Positions 1 to 7,800 of a stretch of 10,181 nucleotides of DNA are shown piece after piece. Positions within the stretch are counted from its first letter, which is position 1. Each line of letters opens with the position of its first letter. A program made the position numbers and the translations under genes. This stretch comes from JBBSWB01 sp038046465. GTDB taxonomy: Archaea > Nanobdellota > Nanobdellia > Woesearchaeales > GW2011-AR9. The stretch is taken from NCBI GenBank assembly GCA_038046465.1, contig JBBSWB010000060.1, forward strand, positions 1 to 10,181, read 5' to 3'. The notes beneath the pieces were generated by a model. That model made no database searches, was not told the origin of the DNA, and worked only from the letters and a program-made list of their open reading frames with translations.

Positions 1-52
1 ATGTCGTGAAAAATGCTCAAAAAAGAGAAATCACTCAGAAATTGAATTGTGC

Positions 53-60
53 CTTTTTTT
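53..60 (+). terminator. T-run, possible terminator of an upstream gene
   Basis: A CC followed by seven T residues lies just before the phosphatase promoter. Archaeal RNA polymerase commonly stops at such oligo-T runs, so this could end a gene lying left of the window. The first 60 bases hold no gene that can be supported. Confidence 0.3.
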
Positions 61-63
61 AGT

Positions 64-77
64 AACCTTTTTAAATA
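64..77 (+). promoter_or_regulatory. BRE/TATA promoter of the HAD phosphatase gene
   Basis: AACC (64-67) is followed directly by TTTTTAAATA, which contains the archaeal TATA consensus TTTAAATA at 70-77. Its centre lies about 24 bases before the ATG at 97, so transcription should start at or next to the start codon. No Shine-Dalgarno sequence is present. The gene is therefore probably leaderless. Confidence 0.65.
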
Positions 78-96
78 AAACCGCATTCTTTTTATT

Positions 97-852
97 ATGA
101 TTAAGGTTAGCAAACAGTTTGACCATCAATTCCAAGCCGTTTTAAAAGACCTCCCCAAACAAGGATATGCGGTTTTTGATTTTGACAACACCTGTATCGT
201 CAACGATATTGCCGAAGCGGCGTTAGCTTATCTCTGTGAAAATAATCTATTAAAGAAACTTGATGGCGAAGCTACTTTTAAAAAATATTTCCGCCTCCTC
301 GAAGAAGGACATACCCAAGAAGCTTACGAATTTGCTACCCAGCTTCTAGCAGGATTCACTATAAGCGAAATTAAAACTATCGTCCAAGAAACGGTTAGGC
401 AGGAAGGGTCTAAATTAAGTAAACGAAAGTTATTCGGGATTGAAATCAATCGGGGAATAAAACCAAATAAATCTATTGCTGAACTTATGGGCGTATTGCA
501 TCCCCAGTATAAAATCTGGGTGGTCAGCGCATCCACCAAACCAATTATTGAAGAGGCATTAAAAATATTTTTACCGGATTATCAAATCAAATGTATCGGC
601 ATGGAAAGCGAACAGGAGCAAGGCCGTTTAACTGATCGCTTGATCTATCCAACTTCCACTTTTCAGGGGAAAGTAGACAACATCAAAAAATATATTTCTA
701 AAGATGTTCCCCCAATTCTAGGCGCAGGAGATTCTATGAACGACCGCTATATGTTAGAATATTGTAAAGTTAAAGTCGTTGTAGATAGAAATAATCAATT
801 AACCGAATTAGCAAAGAAGAACGGCTGGATAATTTTACCTAAAGAAAAATAA
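97..852 (+). CDS. HAD-superfamily phosphatase (SerB/PHOSPHO-like, C1 cap)
   Basis: A 251-residue soluble hydrolase of the haloacid dehalogenase superfamily. All four motifs are visible: motif I DFDNT at 28-32 (nucleophile D28, acid/base D30), motif II VVSAST at 142-147 (S144), motif III K192 in QGKVD, and motif IV GDSMND at 211-216 with Mg2+-binding aspartates. The long helical insert between motifs I and II (about 38-125) is a C1-type cap, which places it near phosphoserine phosphatase and phosphocholine/phosphoethanolamine phosphatases. After motif I it reads CIVND rather than the VxxE typical of SerB, so phosphoserine is not assured and the substrate is unknown. The start is fixed by a TATA box about 24 bases upstream, implying a near-leaderless mRNA. 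It converges on the P-type ATPase gene with only 19 bases between the stops. Confidence 0.9.
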   Translation: MIKVSKQFDHQFQAVLKDLPKQGYAVFDFDNTCIVNDIAEAALAYLCENNLLKKLDGEATFKKYFRLLEEGHTQEAYEFATQLLAGFTISEIKTIVQETVRQEGSKLSKRKLFGIEINRGIKPNKSIAELMGVLHPQYKIWVVSASTKPIIEEALKIFLPDYQIKCIGMESEQEQGRLTDRLIYPTSTFQGKVDNIKKYISKDVPPILGAGDSMNDRYMLEYCKVKVVVDRNNQLTELAKKNGWIILPKEK

Positions 853-871
853 ATTTTAACTTACTTATTTT
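853..871. terminator. Shared T/A-rich terminator between convergent genes
   Basis: The 19 bases between the two convergent stop codons include a run of T ending in TTATTTTTT on the + strand, suitable for ending the phosphatase transcript. The ATPase transcript must stop inside or beyond the phosphatase 3' end, so the two mRNAs probably overlap as antisense tails. Confidence 0.45.
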
Positions 872-3544
872 TTATAATTCTGTTTTAATTTTCTTTAAAA
901 TTAATTTTTGAATGATCTTATACACCAATAAGAGCACCACCGAGCACAAAATTAAGATTACCCAGTCGATTAAGGCCAAAGGAACAGTATTAAACCACAC
1001 ATTAATAGGCGTATAAACTATCAATAACTGGAGCGCGATAGAAAATAAGACTGCTCCTAATAATATTTTATTGCTGAATATTCCCAGCTGATATTCTGAT
1101 CTAATCGTCTGTAATCTTACTAATTCAAATAAAACTAAAGAAGTAAATACAATCGTCTGTGCTTTCGCTAATCCTGAACCTTGATATAAAAAGAATAAGA
1201 TTAATGAGGCAATGCCCATTAAAGAGCCAAACAAGATTATGTCCCAACTTAATGCACGAGATAAAATACTTTCTTTCGGATGCCGAGGTTTATGTTTCAT
1301 GATTTCATCTGGATGTGGATCAAAACTTAATGCGGTTGCCGGCAAGCCATCAGTGATTAAATTTACCCACAAGATTTGGATGACTGTTAACGGCAAAGGC
1401 ATCCCGAATAAGGAAGCTAGAAAAATAATCACGATTTCGCCCAGATTACTGGATAATAAATAATTTACAAATTTTCGGATATTATCAAAAATAGCCCGGC
1501 CTTCTTCTATGGCACTAACGATGGAAGCAAAATTGTCATCTACTAAAATCATGTCCGACGCTTCTTTAGCTACATCTGTTCCGGTAATGCCCATCGCAAT
1601 ACCAATATCTGCTTTTTTAATCGCCGGAGCGTCATTTACTCCATCTCCAGTTACGGCAACTACCTGTCCAATATTTTTTAAAGCGTTTACAATATTTAAT
1701 TTATGTTTTGGATCAACCCTAGCAAAAATATTTATCTTATCAATTTCTTTATTGAGATCCAGTGATTCTAATTCTTGTCCGGTTACTGCTTTACCAGTAA
1801 TGCCTAATTCTTTAGCAATGGCTTTTGCAGTCATAATTTGGTCCCCAGTAATCATGATTACCCGAATGCCTGCGTCTTGGCACTTTTTAATGGCTTCCTT
1901 AACTTCTTTTCTAGGCGGATCAATCATCGCCTGCAATCCGACAAAAACCATATTCTTTTCTGCATTTTCTTTAGTAGTAAAAACATCATTATAAGCAAAA
2001 CCCAATACTCGCAAAGCTTCTTGGCCAAAAGCTTCATTCTGCAAATGAAGTTCTTTTTTCTTAGAACTATCTAAACGTACTTCTTTACCATTAATCAGAA
2101 TTTTAGTACAAGCATTGATAATTAAATCAGGTGCACCTTTAGTATAAGCAATTAATTTTTTTTCAGTTTTATGGATGGTCGTCATCATTTTCCTTTCTGA
2201 TGAAAAAGGGATTTCTTCCACCCGGGATTCTTTAAATTCGTTTTTGATAAGGCCCGCTTTCTTAGCAGAAACAACTAAAGCTGCTTCAGTGGGGTCGCCA
2301 TTAACTTTCCATTCATCGCCCTTTCCTTCTAATTTAGCGTCGTTACACAGCAGACCTATTTTTAATAATTCATAGAGTGGTTCAGGATTAGCTAATTTTT
2401 GGTTAATAACAAATTTTCCTTCTGGATTATAACCGGAGCCAGTAACCCCATATACATTATTATTAGCCCAAATTTTAGTAACGGTCATTTCGTTATGAGT
2501 CAACGTTCCCGTTTTATCGGTGCAGATTACATTAACGCACCCCAAAGTTTCAACGGAAGGAAGTTTTCTAACTAGGGCTTTTCTTTTGATCATCTGCTGT
2601 ACGCCTAAAGCCAGACAAATAGTGATTACTGCCGGTAAGCCTTCAGGGATAGCCGCTACCGCCAAAGTAATTGCCGTTAATAACATTACTAAAGCAGGTT
2701 GTCCGGAAAATATTCCGGCCAAGAATACAATTATGGCAATAATGATAACCGCAATAGTCAAATATTTACCTAATTTCCACAAATCTTTTTGCAGAGGAGT
2801 AAGTTTTTCTGGGGCTTCTTCAATCAATTCCGCAATTTTTCCAACTTCGGTTTTCATTCCGGTTGCAATAACTATTGCTCTGCCCCGGCCATTAGTAATA
2901 ATCGTTGAAGAATAAATCATATTTTTTCGATCTGCCAGGGAAGTTTTTTCTGTTAAAAGTTTTAATTCTTTAGTAACTGGCTGGGATTCTCCAGTTAAAG
3001 GCCCTTCTTGTGTTTCTAAAGCATGAATTTCAATTAAGCGCGCATCGGCAGAAATTTTATCACCAGTTTCTAAAATAAGAACGTCGCCGGGAACCACATA
3101 CTTACTGTCAATTTTAATTTCCTTGCCGCCGCGTAATACTTTAGCTTTCAAGGAAGCCATTTTTTTTAACGCTTCAATGGTTTTCTCGGCTCGATATTCT
3201 TGGGTAAAACCCAACAACGCATTAAGTATAATAATAGCAGCAATAATAATCGAATCAGCAATTTGATTAAGTGCAATAGAAATAATCAAAGCGACTACTA
3301 AAATCCAGACCAAGGGGCTGATAAACTGTCTTAATAATATTTTTAGAAAGCGCGCATTTTCTTCTGCTTTTAATTCATTTAAGCCATATTGATGAAGCCG
3401 TAATTCAGCTTCATGAGCAGTTAAACCTTGCTCAGAAGACTTAAGTTGTTTAAAAGTTTCTTCAGTGGAAAGAGCATGAAAATTATTTAAAGAGTCTTTC
3501 TTTAACTTATTATCCGGTACAGAGTTAGAATTACTTCTATCCAT
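872..3544 (-). CDS. Type IIA P-type ATPase, probable Ca2+ exporter
   Basis: An 890-residue ATP-driven cation pump of the cytoplasmic membrane, close in length to bacterial calcium pumps. Order of parts: N-terminal cation-ATPase domain; M1-M2 (about 75-113); actuator loop with TGES at 184-187; M3-M4 with PEGLP at 300-304; P-domain DKTGTLT with phosphorylated D343; N-domain KGAPD at 469-473; TGD at 566-568; GDGVNDAP hinge at 633-640; and M5-M10. Residues matching the SERCA calcium ligands are present: E301 (E309 in SERCA), N700 and E703 in SSNLGE, N728/T731/D732 in WVNLITDG, and E807 in M8. Both calcium sites therefore look intact, which favours Ca2+ over Na+/K+ or H+. Mn2+ is a possible alternative. 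The gene diverges from the cysteine-rich protein gene. Its TATA box lies about 34 bases before the ATG, giving a very short leader. Confidence 0.93.
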   Translation of the reverse strand: MDRSNSNSVPDNKLKKDSLNNFHALSTEETFKQLKSSEQGLTAHEAELRLHQYGLNELKAEENARFLKILLRQFISPLVWILVVALIISIALNQIADSIIIAAIIILNALLGFTQEYRAEKTIEALKKMASLKAKVLRGGKEIKIDSKYVVPGDVLILETGDKISADARLIEIHALETQEGPLTGESQPVTKELKLLTEKTSLADRKNMIYSSTIITNGRGRAIVIATGMKTEVGKIAELIEEAPEKLTPLQKDLWKLGKYLTIAVIIIAIIVFLAGIFSGQPALVMLLTAITLAVAAIPEGLPAVITICLALGVQQMIKRKALVRKLPSVETLGCVNVICTDKTGTLTHNEMTVTKIWANNNVYGVTGSGYNPEGKFVINQKLANPEPLYELLKIGLLCNDAKLEGKGDEWKVNGDPTEAALVVSAKKAGLIKNEFKESRVEEIPFSSERKMMTTIHKTEKKLIAYTKGAPDLIINACTKILINGKEVRLDSSKKKELHLQNEAFGQEALRVLGFAYNDVFTTKENAEKNMVFVGLQAMIDPPRKEVKEAIKKCQDAGIRVIMITGDQIMTAKAIAKELGITGKAVTGQELESLDLNKEIDKINIFARVDPKHKLNIVNALKNIGQVVAVTGDGVNDAPAIKKADIGIAMGITGTDVAKEASDMILVDDNFASIVSAIEEGRAIFDNIRKFVNYLLSSNLGEIVIIFLASLFGMPLPLTVIQILWVNLITDGLPATALSFDPHPDEIMKHKPRHPKESILSRALSWDIILFGSLMGIASLILFFLYQGSGLAKAQTIVFTSLVLFELVRLQTIRSEYQLGIFSNKILLGAVLFSIALQLLIVYTPINVWFNTVPLALIDWVILILCSVVLLLVYKIIQKLILKKIKTEL

Positions 3545-3574
3545 AGTTCCCTTTTTTTAGATGGAATGTAAGAT

Positions 3575-3589
3575 TATATAAAAAGGTTT
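3575..3589 (-). promoter_or_regulatory. BRE/TATA promoter of the P-type ATPase gene
   Basis: Read on the minus strand this is AAACCTTTTTATATA: an AACC BRE-like element joined to a TATA box (TTTATATA, plus-strand 3575-3582). The box centre is about 34 bases from the ATG, predicting a leader of roughly 10 bases with only a weak GGGA ahead of the start. Confidence 0.6.
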
Positions 3590-3665
3590 GGACAGAAAGT
3601 AAGCAATAGATAAATAATAAACAAAAATAACCTTCTAATTTAATAAGGGTTTGACAATAAATAAA

Positions 3666-3673
3666 TTTAAATA
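3666..3673 (+). promoter_or_regulatory. Possible distal TATA box for the cysteine-rich protein gene
   Basis: TTTAAATA matches the archaeal consensus exactly. It would start transcription near 3695, giving a leader of about 85 bases and placing the palindrome at 3694-3709 over the start site. It competes with the closer TATA box at 3728-3735, and no sequence evidence decides between them. Confidence 0.3.
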
Positions 3674-3693
3674 GGTCTTTTGTTTTCTTACTT

Positions 3694-3709
3694 TAATAAC
3701 CGGTTATTA
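3694..3709. promoter_or_regulatory. 16-bp perfect palindrome, candidate operator
   Basis: TAATAACCGGTTATTA is its own reverse complement. It lies between the divergent ATPase and cysteine-rich protein genes, 18 bases upstream of the TATA box nearest the latter. Additional half-sites occur at 3626-3632 (AATAACC) and 3726-3731 (GGTTAT). This geometry suits a dimeric DNA-binding regulator. The half-site also resembles the AACC BRE-like element of other promoters here, so part of the match may reflect that. Confidence 0.4.
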
Positions 3710-3723
3710 TTATTATTATTATT
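3706..3723. repeat. (ATT)6 trinucleotide microsatellite
   Basis: Six perfect ATT units run from inside the palindrome to within a few bases of the proximal TATA box. Such tracts change length by replication slippage, which here would change the distance between the candidate operator and the promoter. Confidence 0.8.
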
Positions 3724-3727
3724 TTGG

Positions 3728-3735
3728 TTATAAAT
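3728..3735 (+). promoter_or_regulatory. Proximal TATA box of the cysteine-rich protein gene
   Basis: TTATAAAT, centred about 49 bases before the ATG, predicts a start near 3757 and a leader of about 23 bases that would carry the GGTGA ribosome binding site. It lacks the AACC element seen before the TATA boxes of four other genes here. Confidence 0.45.
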
Positions 3736-3771
3736 TAGTAATAAAAAAGAAGTAATAAATATATAAAAGAA

Positions 3772-3776
3772 GGTGA
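3772..3776 (+). promoter_or_regulatory. Ribosome binding site of the cysteine-rich protein gene
   Basis: GGTGA sits four bases before the ATG and fixes the start at 3781. The 14 bases AAGGTGAAAAGATG (3770-3783) are identical to those at the start of the 73-residue membrane protein gene (8517-8530). Confidence 0.75.
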
Positions 3777-3780
3777 AAAG

Positions 3781-4707
3781 ATGAAAACGTTTTTTGTGAT
3801 TGTTTGTTTACTAGCAATTTCTTTGTTAGTGGTTAGTTGTACTACGGGTAAAGCCCTTTATGGCGCTGCACCGCTTTGCGGAAATGATCAACTGGACGCA
3901 GATGAAGAATGTGATAGTCCTTCAGATAATTCTGGTTATTTTACTGCAGTTTGTAACGATTTAGGTTTTGATGGCGGAACAATTGGTTGTAATGCTTATT
4001 GCAAATTAGATACCTCGAGATGTGGACCTAAACTTATTTGTACGCCAAATGAATGGTATTGTAAAGATGGGAGCGAGCAACCTTTAAGAGTGCAATGTAA
4101 TTGGCAGGGCACTAATCTTACTGCTCCGGTTGCATGTCCTACTGGTCAATCTTGTAAAATTGCTGAAGTAAACGATGAAGAAGTTGGTGTTTGTGCTCCT
4201 ATGGTTTGTACTCCTGGCACAAAGATGTGTAAAGACAGCGCCACTACGAGCACGTGTTTGAGTGGCGGGTTTGGATATTATAACAAAAAATGTCTTAAAG
4301 GCCAAACTTGTGTAAAAGGAACTTGCATAAAACCCGGTTGCGGCAACTATGTTGCAGAATCTGGAGAAGCTTGTGATGGTCCAGATTTAGCTGGAAAAAG
4401 CTGTACGGACATTAATTTCTACGGGAATTACAATTATGCGGGCGGTCAATTAACCTGTTCAGGTTGTCAATTTATTACCTCTTCCTGTACAAAGCCAACC
4501 TGTATGAGTATGTACGGCATTGACGAACATGGGCACCCTTATACTTGTTACCATCAAGATGATGTAAACAAACCTTCTGGAGAGTTGTATCAAGTCTATG
4601 AAGTACCCTGTGACGTAACACAAGGAGCTTACATTGGGCAGCCCGGTTCACTTTGTGGACCTAATACCAATTCAACGGTGACTACCGTTGCCGGAAGTAT
4701 AAGTTAA
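3781..4707 (+). CDS. Cysteine-rich secreted protein or lipoprotein with CGNxxxDxxExCD modules
   Basis: A 308-residue exported protein of unknown function. It has a signal sequence with hydrophobic core (4-19) ending VVSC, an acceptable lipobox with C20 as the lipid-anchored residue; ordinary cleavage slightly later is the alternative. The mature part has 28 further cysteines. They fall into four six-cysteine modules plus a four-cysteine tail. Module A at 33-81 opens CGNDQLDADEECD and recurs at 187-236 as CGNYVAESGEACD; these resemble the DUF4215/Myxococcus cysteine-rich repeat. Module B at 87-138 and 143-182 opens CTPxxxxCKD both times. The tail at 241-292 is unlike either. The even cysteine count suits full disulfide pairing outside the cell. 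The start is supported by GGTGA four bases upstream. It lies upstream of the giant surface protein in the same direction but ends in a strong T-rich terminator, so it is likely a separate transcript. Confidence 0.85.
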   Translation: MKTFFVIVCLLAISLLVVSCTTGKALYGAAPLCGNDQLDADEECDSPSDNSGYFTAVCNDLGFDGGTIGCNAYCKLDTSRCGPKLICTPNEWYCKDGSEQPLRVQCNWQGTNLTAPVACPTGQSCKIAEVNDEEVGVCAPMVCTPGTKMCKDSATTSTCLSGGFGYYNKKCLKGQTCVKGTCIKPGCGNYVAESGEACDGPDLAGKSCTDINFYGNYNYAGGQLTCSGCQFITSSCTKPTCMSMYGIDEHGHPYTCYHQDDVNKPSGELYQVYEVPCDVTQGAYIGQPGSLCGPNTNSTVTTVAGSIS

Positions 4708-4745
4708 TTAAATTATTTTTTAATTTTATTTTTTTATTTTTTCCT
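4708..4745 (+). terminator. T-rich terminator after the cysteine-rich protein gene
   Basis: Immediately after the TAA come successive T runs of 6, 4, 7 and 6 separated by A, the classic archaeal oligo-T termination pattern. It argues against co-transcription with the next gene. Confidence 0.6.
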
Positions 4746-4813
4746 TCTCCTGTTAAGTATTTCTTTGATTAGCCCATTTATTCTCTATAAAATCTATAAA
4801 TAAGTCACACAAA

Positions 4814-4823
4814 TATTTATAAA
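4814..4823 (+). promoter_or_regulatory. TATA box of the 1205-residue surface protein gene
   Basis: TATTTATAAA is centred about 31 bases before the ATG at 4850, predicting a start a few bases upstream of that codon and a near-leaderless mRNA. There is no Shine-Dalgarno sequence. A TAG lies in frame directly before the ATG, so the protein cannot begin earlier. Two further TATA-like copies of TCTATAAA at 4784 and 4793 could give a longer leader. Confidence 0.5.
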
Positions 4824-4849
4824 CCTAAAACAATTCATTTTATGAATAG

Positions 4850-7800
4850 ATGTACTTTAAAAAAAAGAGCGAAATAGTAGTAGTAATAGTGTTAACTTTA
4901 ATCATTTTAGGCAGTTTTTTTTTGATTATAAAATCTGGCAACTATAATGGGCTTACCGGTGCAGGCGTGATTAGAATTCAGACTGATGTTAGCGCTTGTG
5001 GGACTTTATCTACAGCAGGAGATACTTATATTTTAACCCAAAACATAGCTGCGCCGGGAGATGGTGCATGCATCAATATTACAGCTAATTCTATTACTTT
5101 AAATTGTGTTAATTATACAATATCCTATGCGAGTGCAGCAGCTAACTTAGGGATCGGGATAGATAACGCAGGTTATACCGGCACTACCATTCAAAACTGT
5201 CATATTAATGGAGGAGCGGGAGCAGGTCCGGCTATTTTCTTCCGTAGTGCTAATAGTGGAACTATTTATAACAACACCATTATTACCACCGTAGCAGATT
5301 CGGCAGGAATTGTACTTTCTCACTCAATTAATAACTCTATTTACCAGAACAACATTACGGTAACAGGCGCTGGTTCGAATGCCATCGTCCTAAACGGAAC
5401 TTCAACTGGCAATAGTGTTATTAATCTGAATGCCTCTGCCGGCGGATTTGCCATTAATGATACCGCTTCCGGAACTAATACCATTAGTTTTGACAACAAA
5501 TTCGGACAGCTTAATGTTACTTCTACCAATTTAACCGTTACTTCTACCAATTTAGTAATCGATACACAAGTTTTTTTAAGCAGCAACAGAACGGGGTTAT
5601 TGGGTAGTTTTGATCTTCAGCAACTAAACAAATCTGCTACAATTAAACTAAAAGGATTAAATGCATTTAGTTATACAGCTACGCCCCAATTGCTTAAGGA
5701 TAGGGTAAGATGCGATTACGCGGGCGGCCCCTGTACAGTTACTTCTTGGCTTGCTGCAAACGGAATTTTAACTGCTACTATCAATTCTTTCAGTAATTAT
5801 ACTACCTTAGAAGCAGATCCGCCCACAGTTAGTAATTTTAAACCAATTAATGGTTCTAATTTTAGCAGCCAGGAAGATATCCGGTTTAATGCTTCGGTTA
5901 CCGATGGTACGGCAGTAAGCACTGTTTTTTTTATGTTTAATAATTATTCTAAACCTTATAATTTAACTACCACATATGTTTCTGGCGCTAGCCCTTACTG
6001 GAATGCAAGCGTGAATATGGTCACTTTAGAAGAAAAAGTTCATGACGTTTTTGTCTTTGCTAATGACACCTATAATAATGTTATCCAAACCACCAAAACT
6101 ACTATTTTTGTTGACCGCACTGCGCCAACAGTTAACTCTTACAATGGTTCGTCGTTTAGCACCAATGCGGGAGCATTTTCAGTATTTTTTAATTTCACTG
6201 ATAACGTTTTTAGTACTGCTAGCTGTTCTTTTTATGTTGATAATAGTTTAAAAGCAACTAACGCGTCTACTTTTAATGATACTTACACCCAACTTACTCT
6301 TGATGCCGCAGTATTGGAAGGCGCGCACAATGTTTCCGTAAACTGTACTGATGGTTCAGGTAACAAAGGCAGCACTTTCCTTACCGTTTCTTTTGATGTA
6401 ACCGGACCACCGGTCATTTTTACTGGTCCTGCAAACACTAGTAATTTTTCAACAACTGGTTTAGTTGATTTTAATGCCACGGTTACCGATGCTTTATCTA
6501 CGGTTGAACATGTAATCTACCAGTTTAATAATGCTTCTTTTGTTGTTGGCGGCGGCCCCATTTATTTTAATGTTACTGCAACTAATTACAGCGGAATCTG
6601 GAATGTTACCTTAGACCTTTCTCTGTTAAAAGAAGGTTCACGCAATGTAAGGATTTTTGCTAGCGACAGTGTTGGAAATATAGACAACAGTACTGAAATT
6701 ACAATTACCGTCGACCGCACTGCGCCAAACATTACTTTCTTGCTGCCTACCAATGGCAGCGTACAAGTTGCTAATTTCAGTACTGGCTCGATTGAACTTC
6801 GGGCGGAAGTTGAAGATACGTTAACCGCTGTAAACCAAGTAATCTTCGGATTTAGAAACACGACTGGCGAACTTAATTATACTGCAGTGCCTTATGATAG
6901 CGATACTACTCCGGACGGAATAATAAATTATTATAATTATTCTAATTTTGACCTTTCCGTATTAGGTGAAGGAGAATATACTGTTTCGGTTTATGCTACT
7001 GATTACGCCAATAATTTAAATAACACTGCCAGCATAACGATTAATATTGACCGCACTGCGCCATCATTTATTAATGGAACAAATACGTCTACAGGTTTCT
7101 ACCAAGACAACGACGTTACTTTTAACATAACCATTAATGATACCCGGGGCGTGGATAATTACATTTTTAGTTCAACAAATAATGCCGCTGGTGCTTGGTC
7201 AAATGATACGGAAGTCAAAGTTTGGACCGATGCTTCTGGTAAAATACATTCAATTACTCTTTCTTTTTCCAAAGTAATCATTCCTGAGGGAGTGCAAGTT
7301 TGCTGGTATTTCTGGGCAAATGATACTTTAGGCAATAGCGGTAATTCCAGTGTAAGATGTTTTACTGTAGCAAGTACAGCAACGGTTAATAACCCTCCAA
7401 GCGGAGGAGATGGAACTACAACAACAACTCCTGCAACGTCCGCTACTCCAACAACCACACAGCCCAGTGATGGAACTACGCCGGCAACTTCGCTTGGAAC
7501 GGATATTTCAATCGGCATAGGCGACGGCACGACCACGGGCCCAATTGCCGGCGAAGGGCCATCAACTAATCCAATTTCTCCAACCATTTCAACTACGGTT
7601 ACCATCTCCAATGATGGAACTAAAGAAATAGAGCTGGCTGTTGACGTTAAAGACGAAGTTAAACTCTTGGAAAATAGTGCTGCAATTAAACAATCATTAA
7701 TGGAAAAATACCAAGCACAAGGAATTAGCGCCGAAGAACAGCAGAAGTTAGCTGAACAAGAATTAGAAATTATTGCTTTAATAGAACAGGAAGATGTTAT

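Noticed and set aside
2..100. Open frame at the left edge ending in TGA that overlaps the phosphatase ATG by ATGA, with a C-x3-C start
   Set aside because: Its second half is a translation of T-rich DNA containing a terminator-like run and the phosphatase TATA box, and another frame (3-62) is equally open, so no upstream gene can be supported.
97..852. Assignment of the HAD phosphatase as phosphoserine phosphatase (SerB)
   Set aside because: The cap and motif I surroundings lack the glutamate usual after motif I in SerB, so only the superfamily is claimed.
1509..1994. 161-residue frame antisense to the P-type ATPase gene
   Set aside because: It lies wholly inside a gene with complete P-type ATPase motifs and its low-complexity Ser/Ile/Met composition is that of a reverse-strand shadow.
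3781..3840. Possible earlier lipobox cysteine at C9 of the cysteine-rich protein
   Set aside because: It lies in the middle of the hydrophobic core with too short a signal before it; C20 after VVS fits the lipobox far better.
4842..4877. Upstream ATG opening an 11-codon frame that overlaps the surface protein start
   Set aside because: The TATA spacing places the transcript start at or after this ATG, so it is probably not in the mRNA; nothing suggests a functional upstream ORF.
7159..7611. 150-residue Val/Pro-rich frame antisense to the surface protein gene
   Set aside because: It is the reverse reading of the Thr/Pro/Gly linker and Ig unit 5; no promoter or ribosome binding site goes with it.
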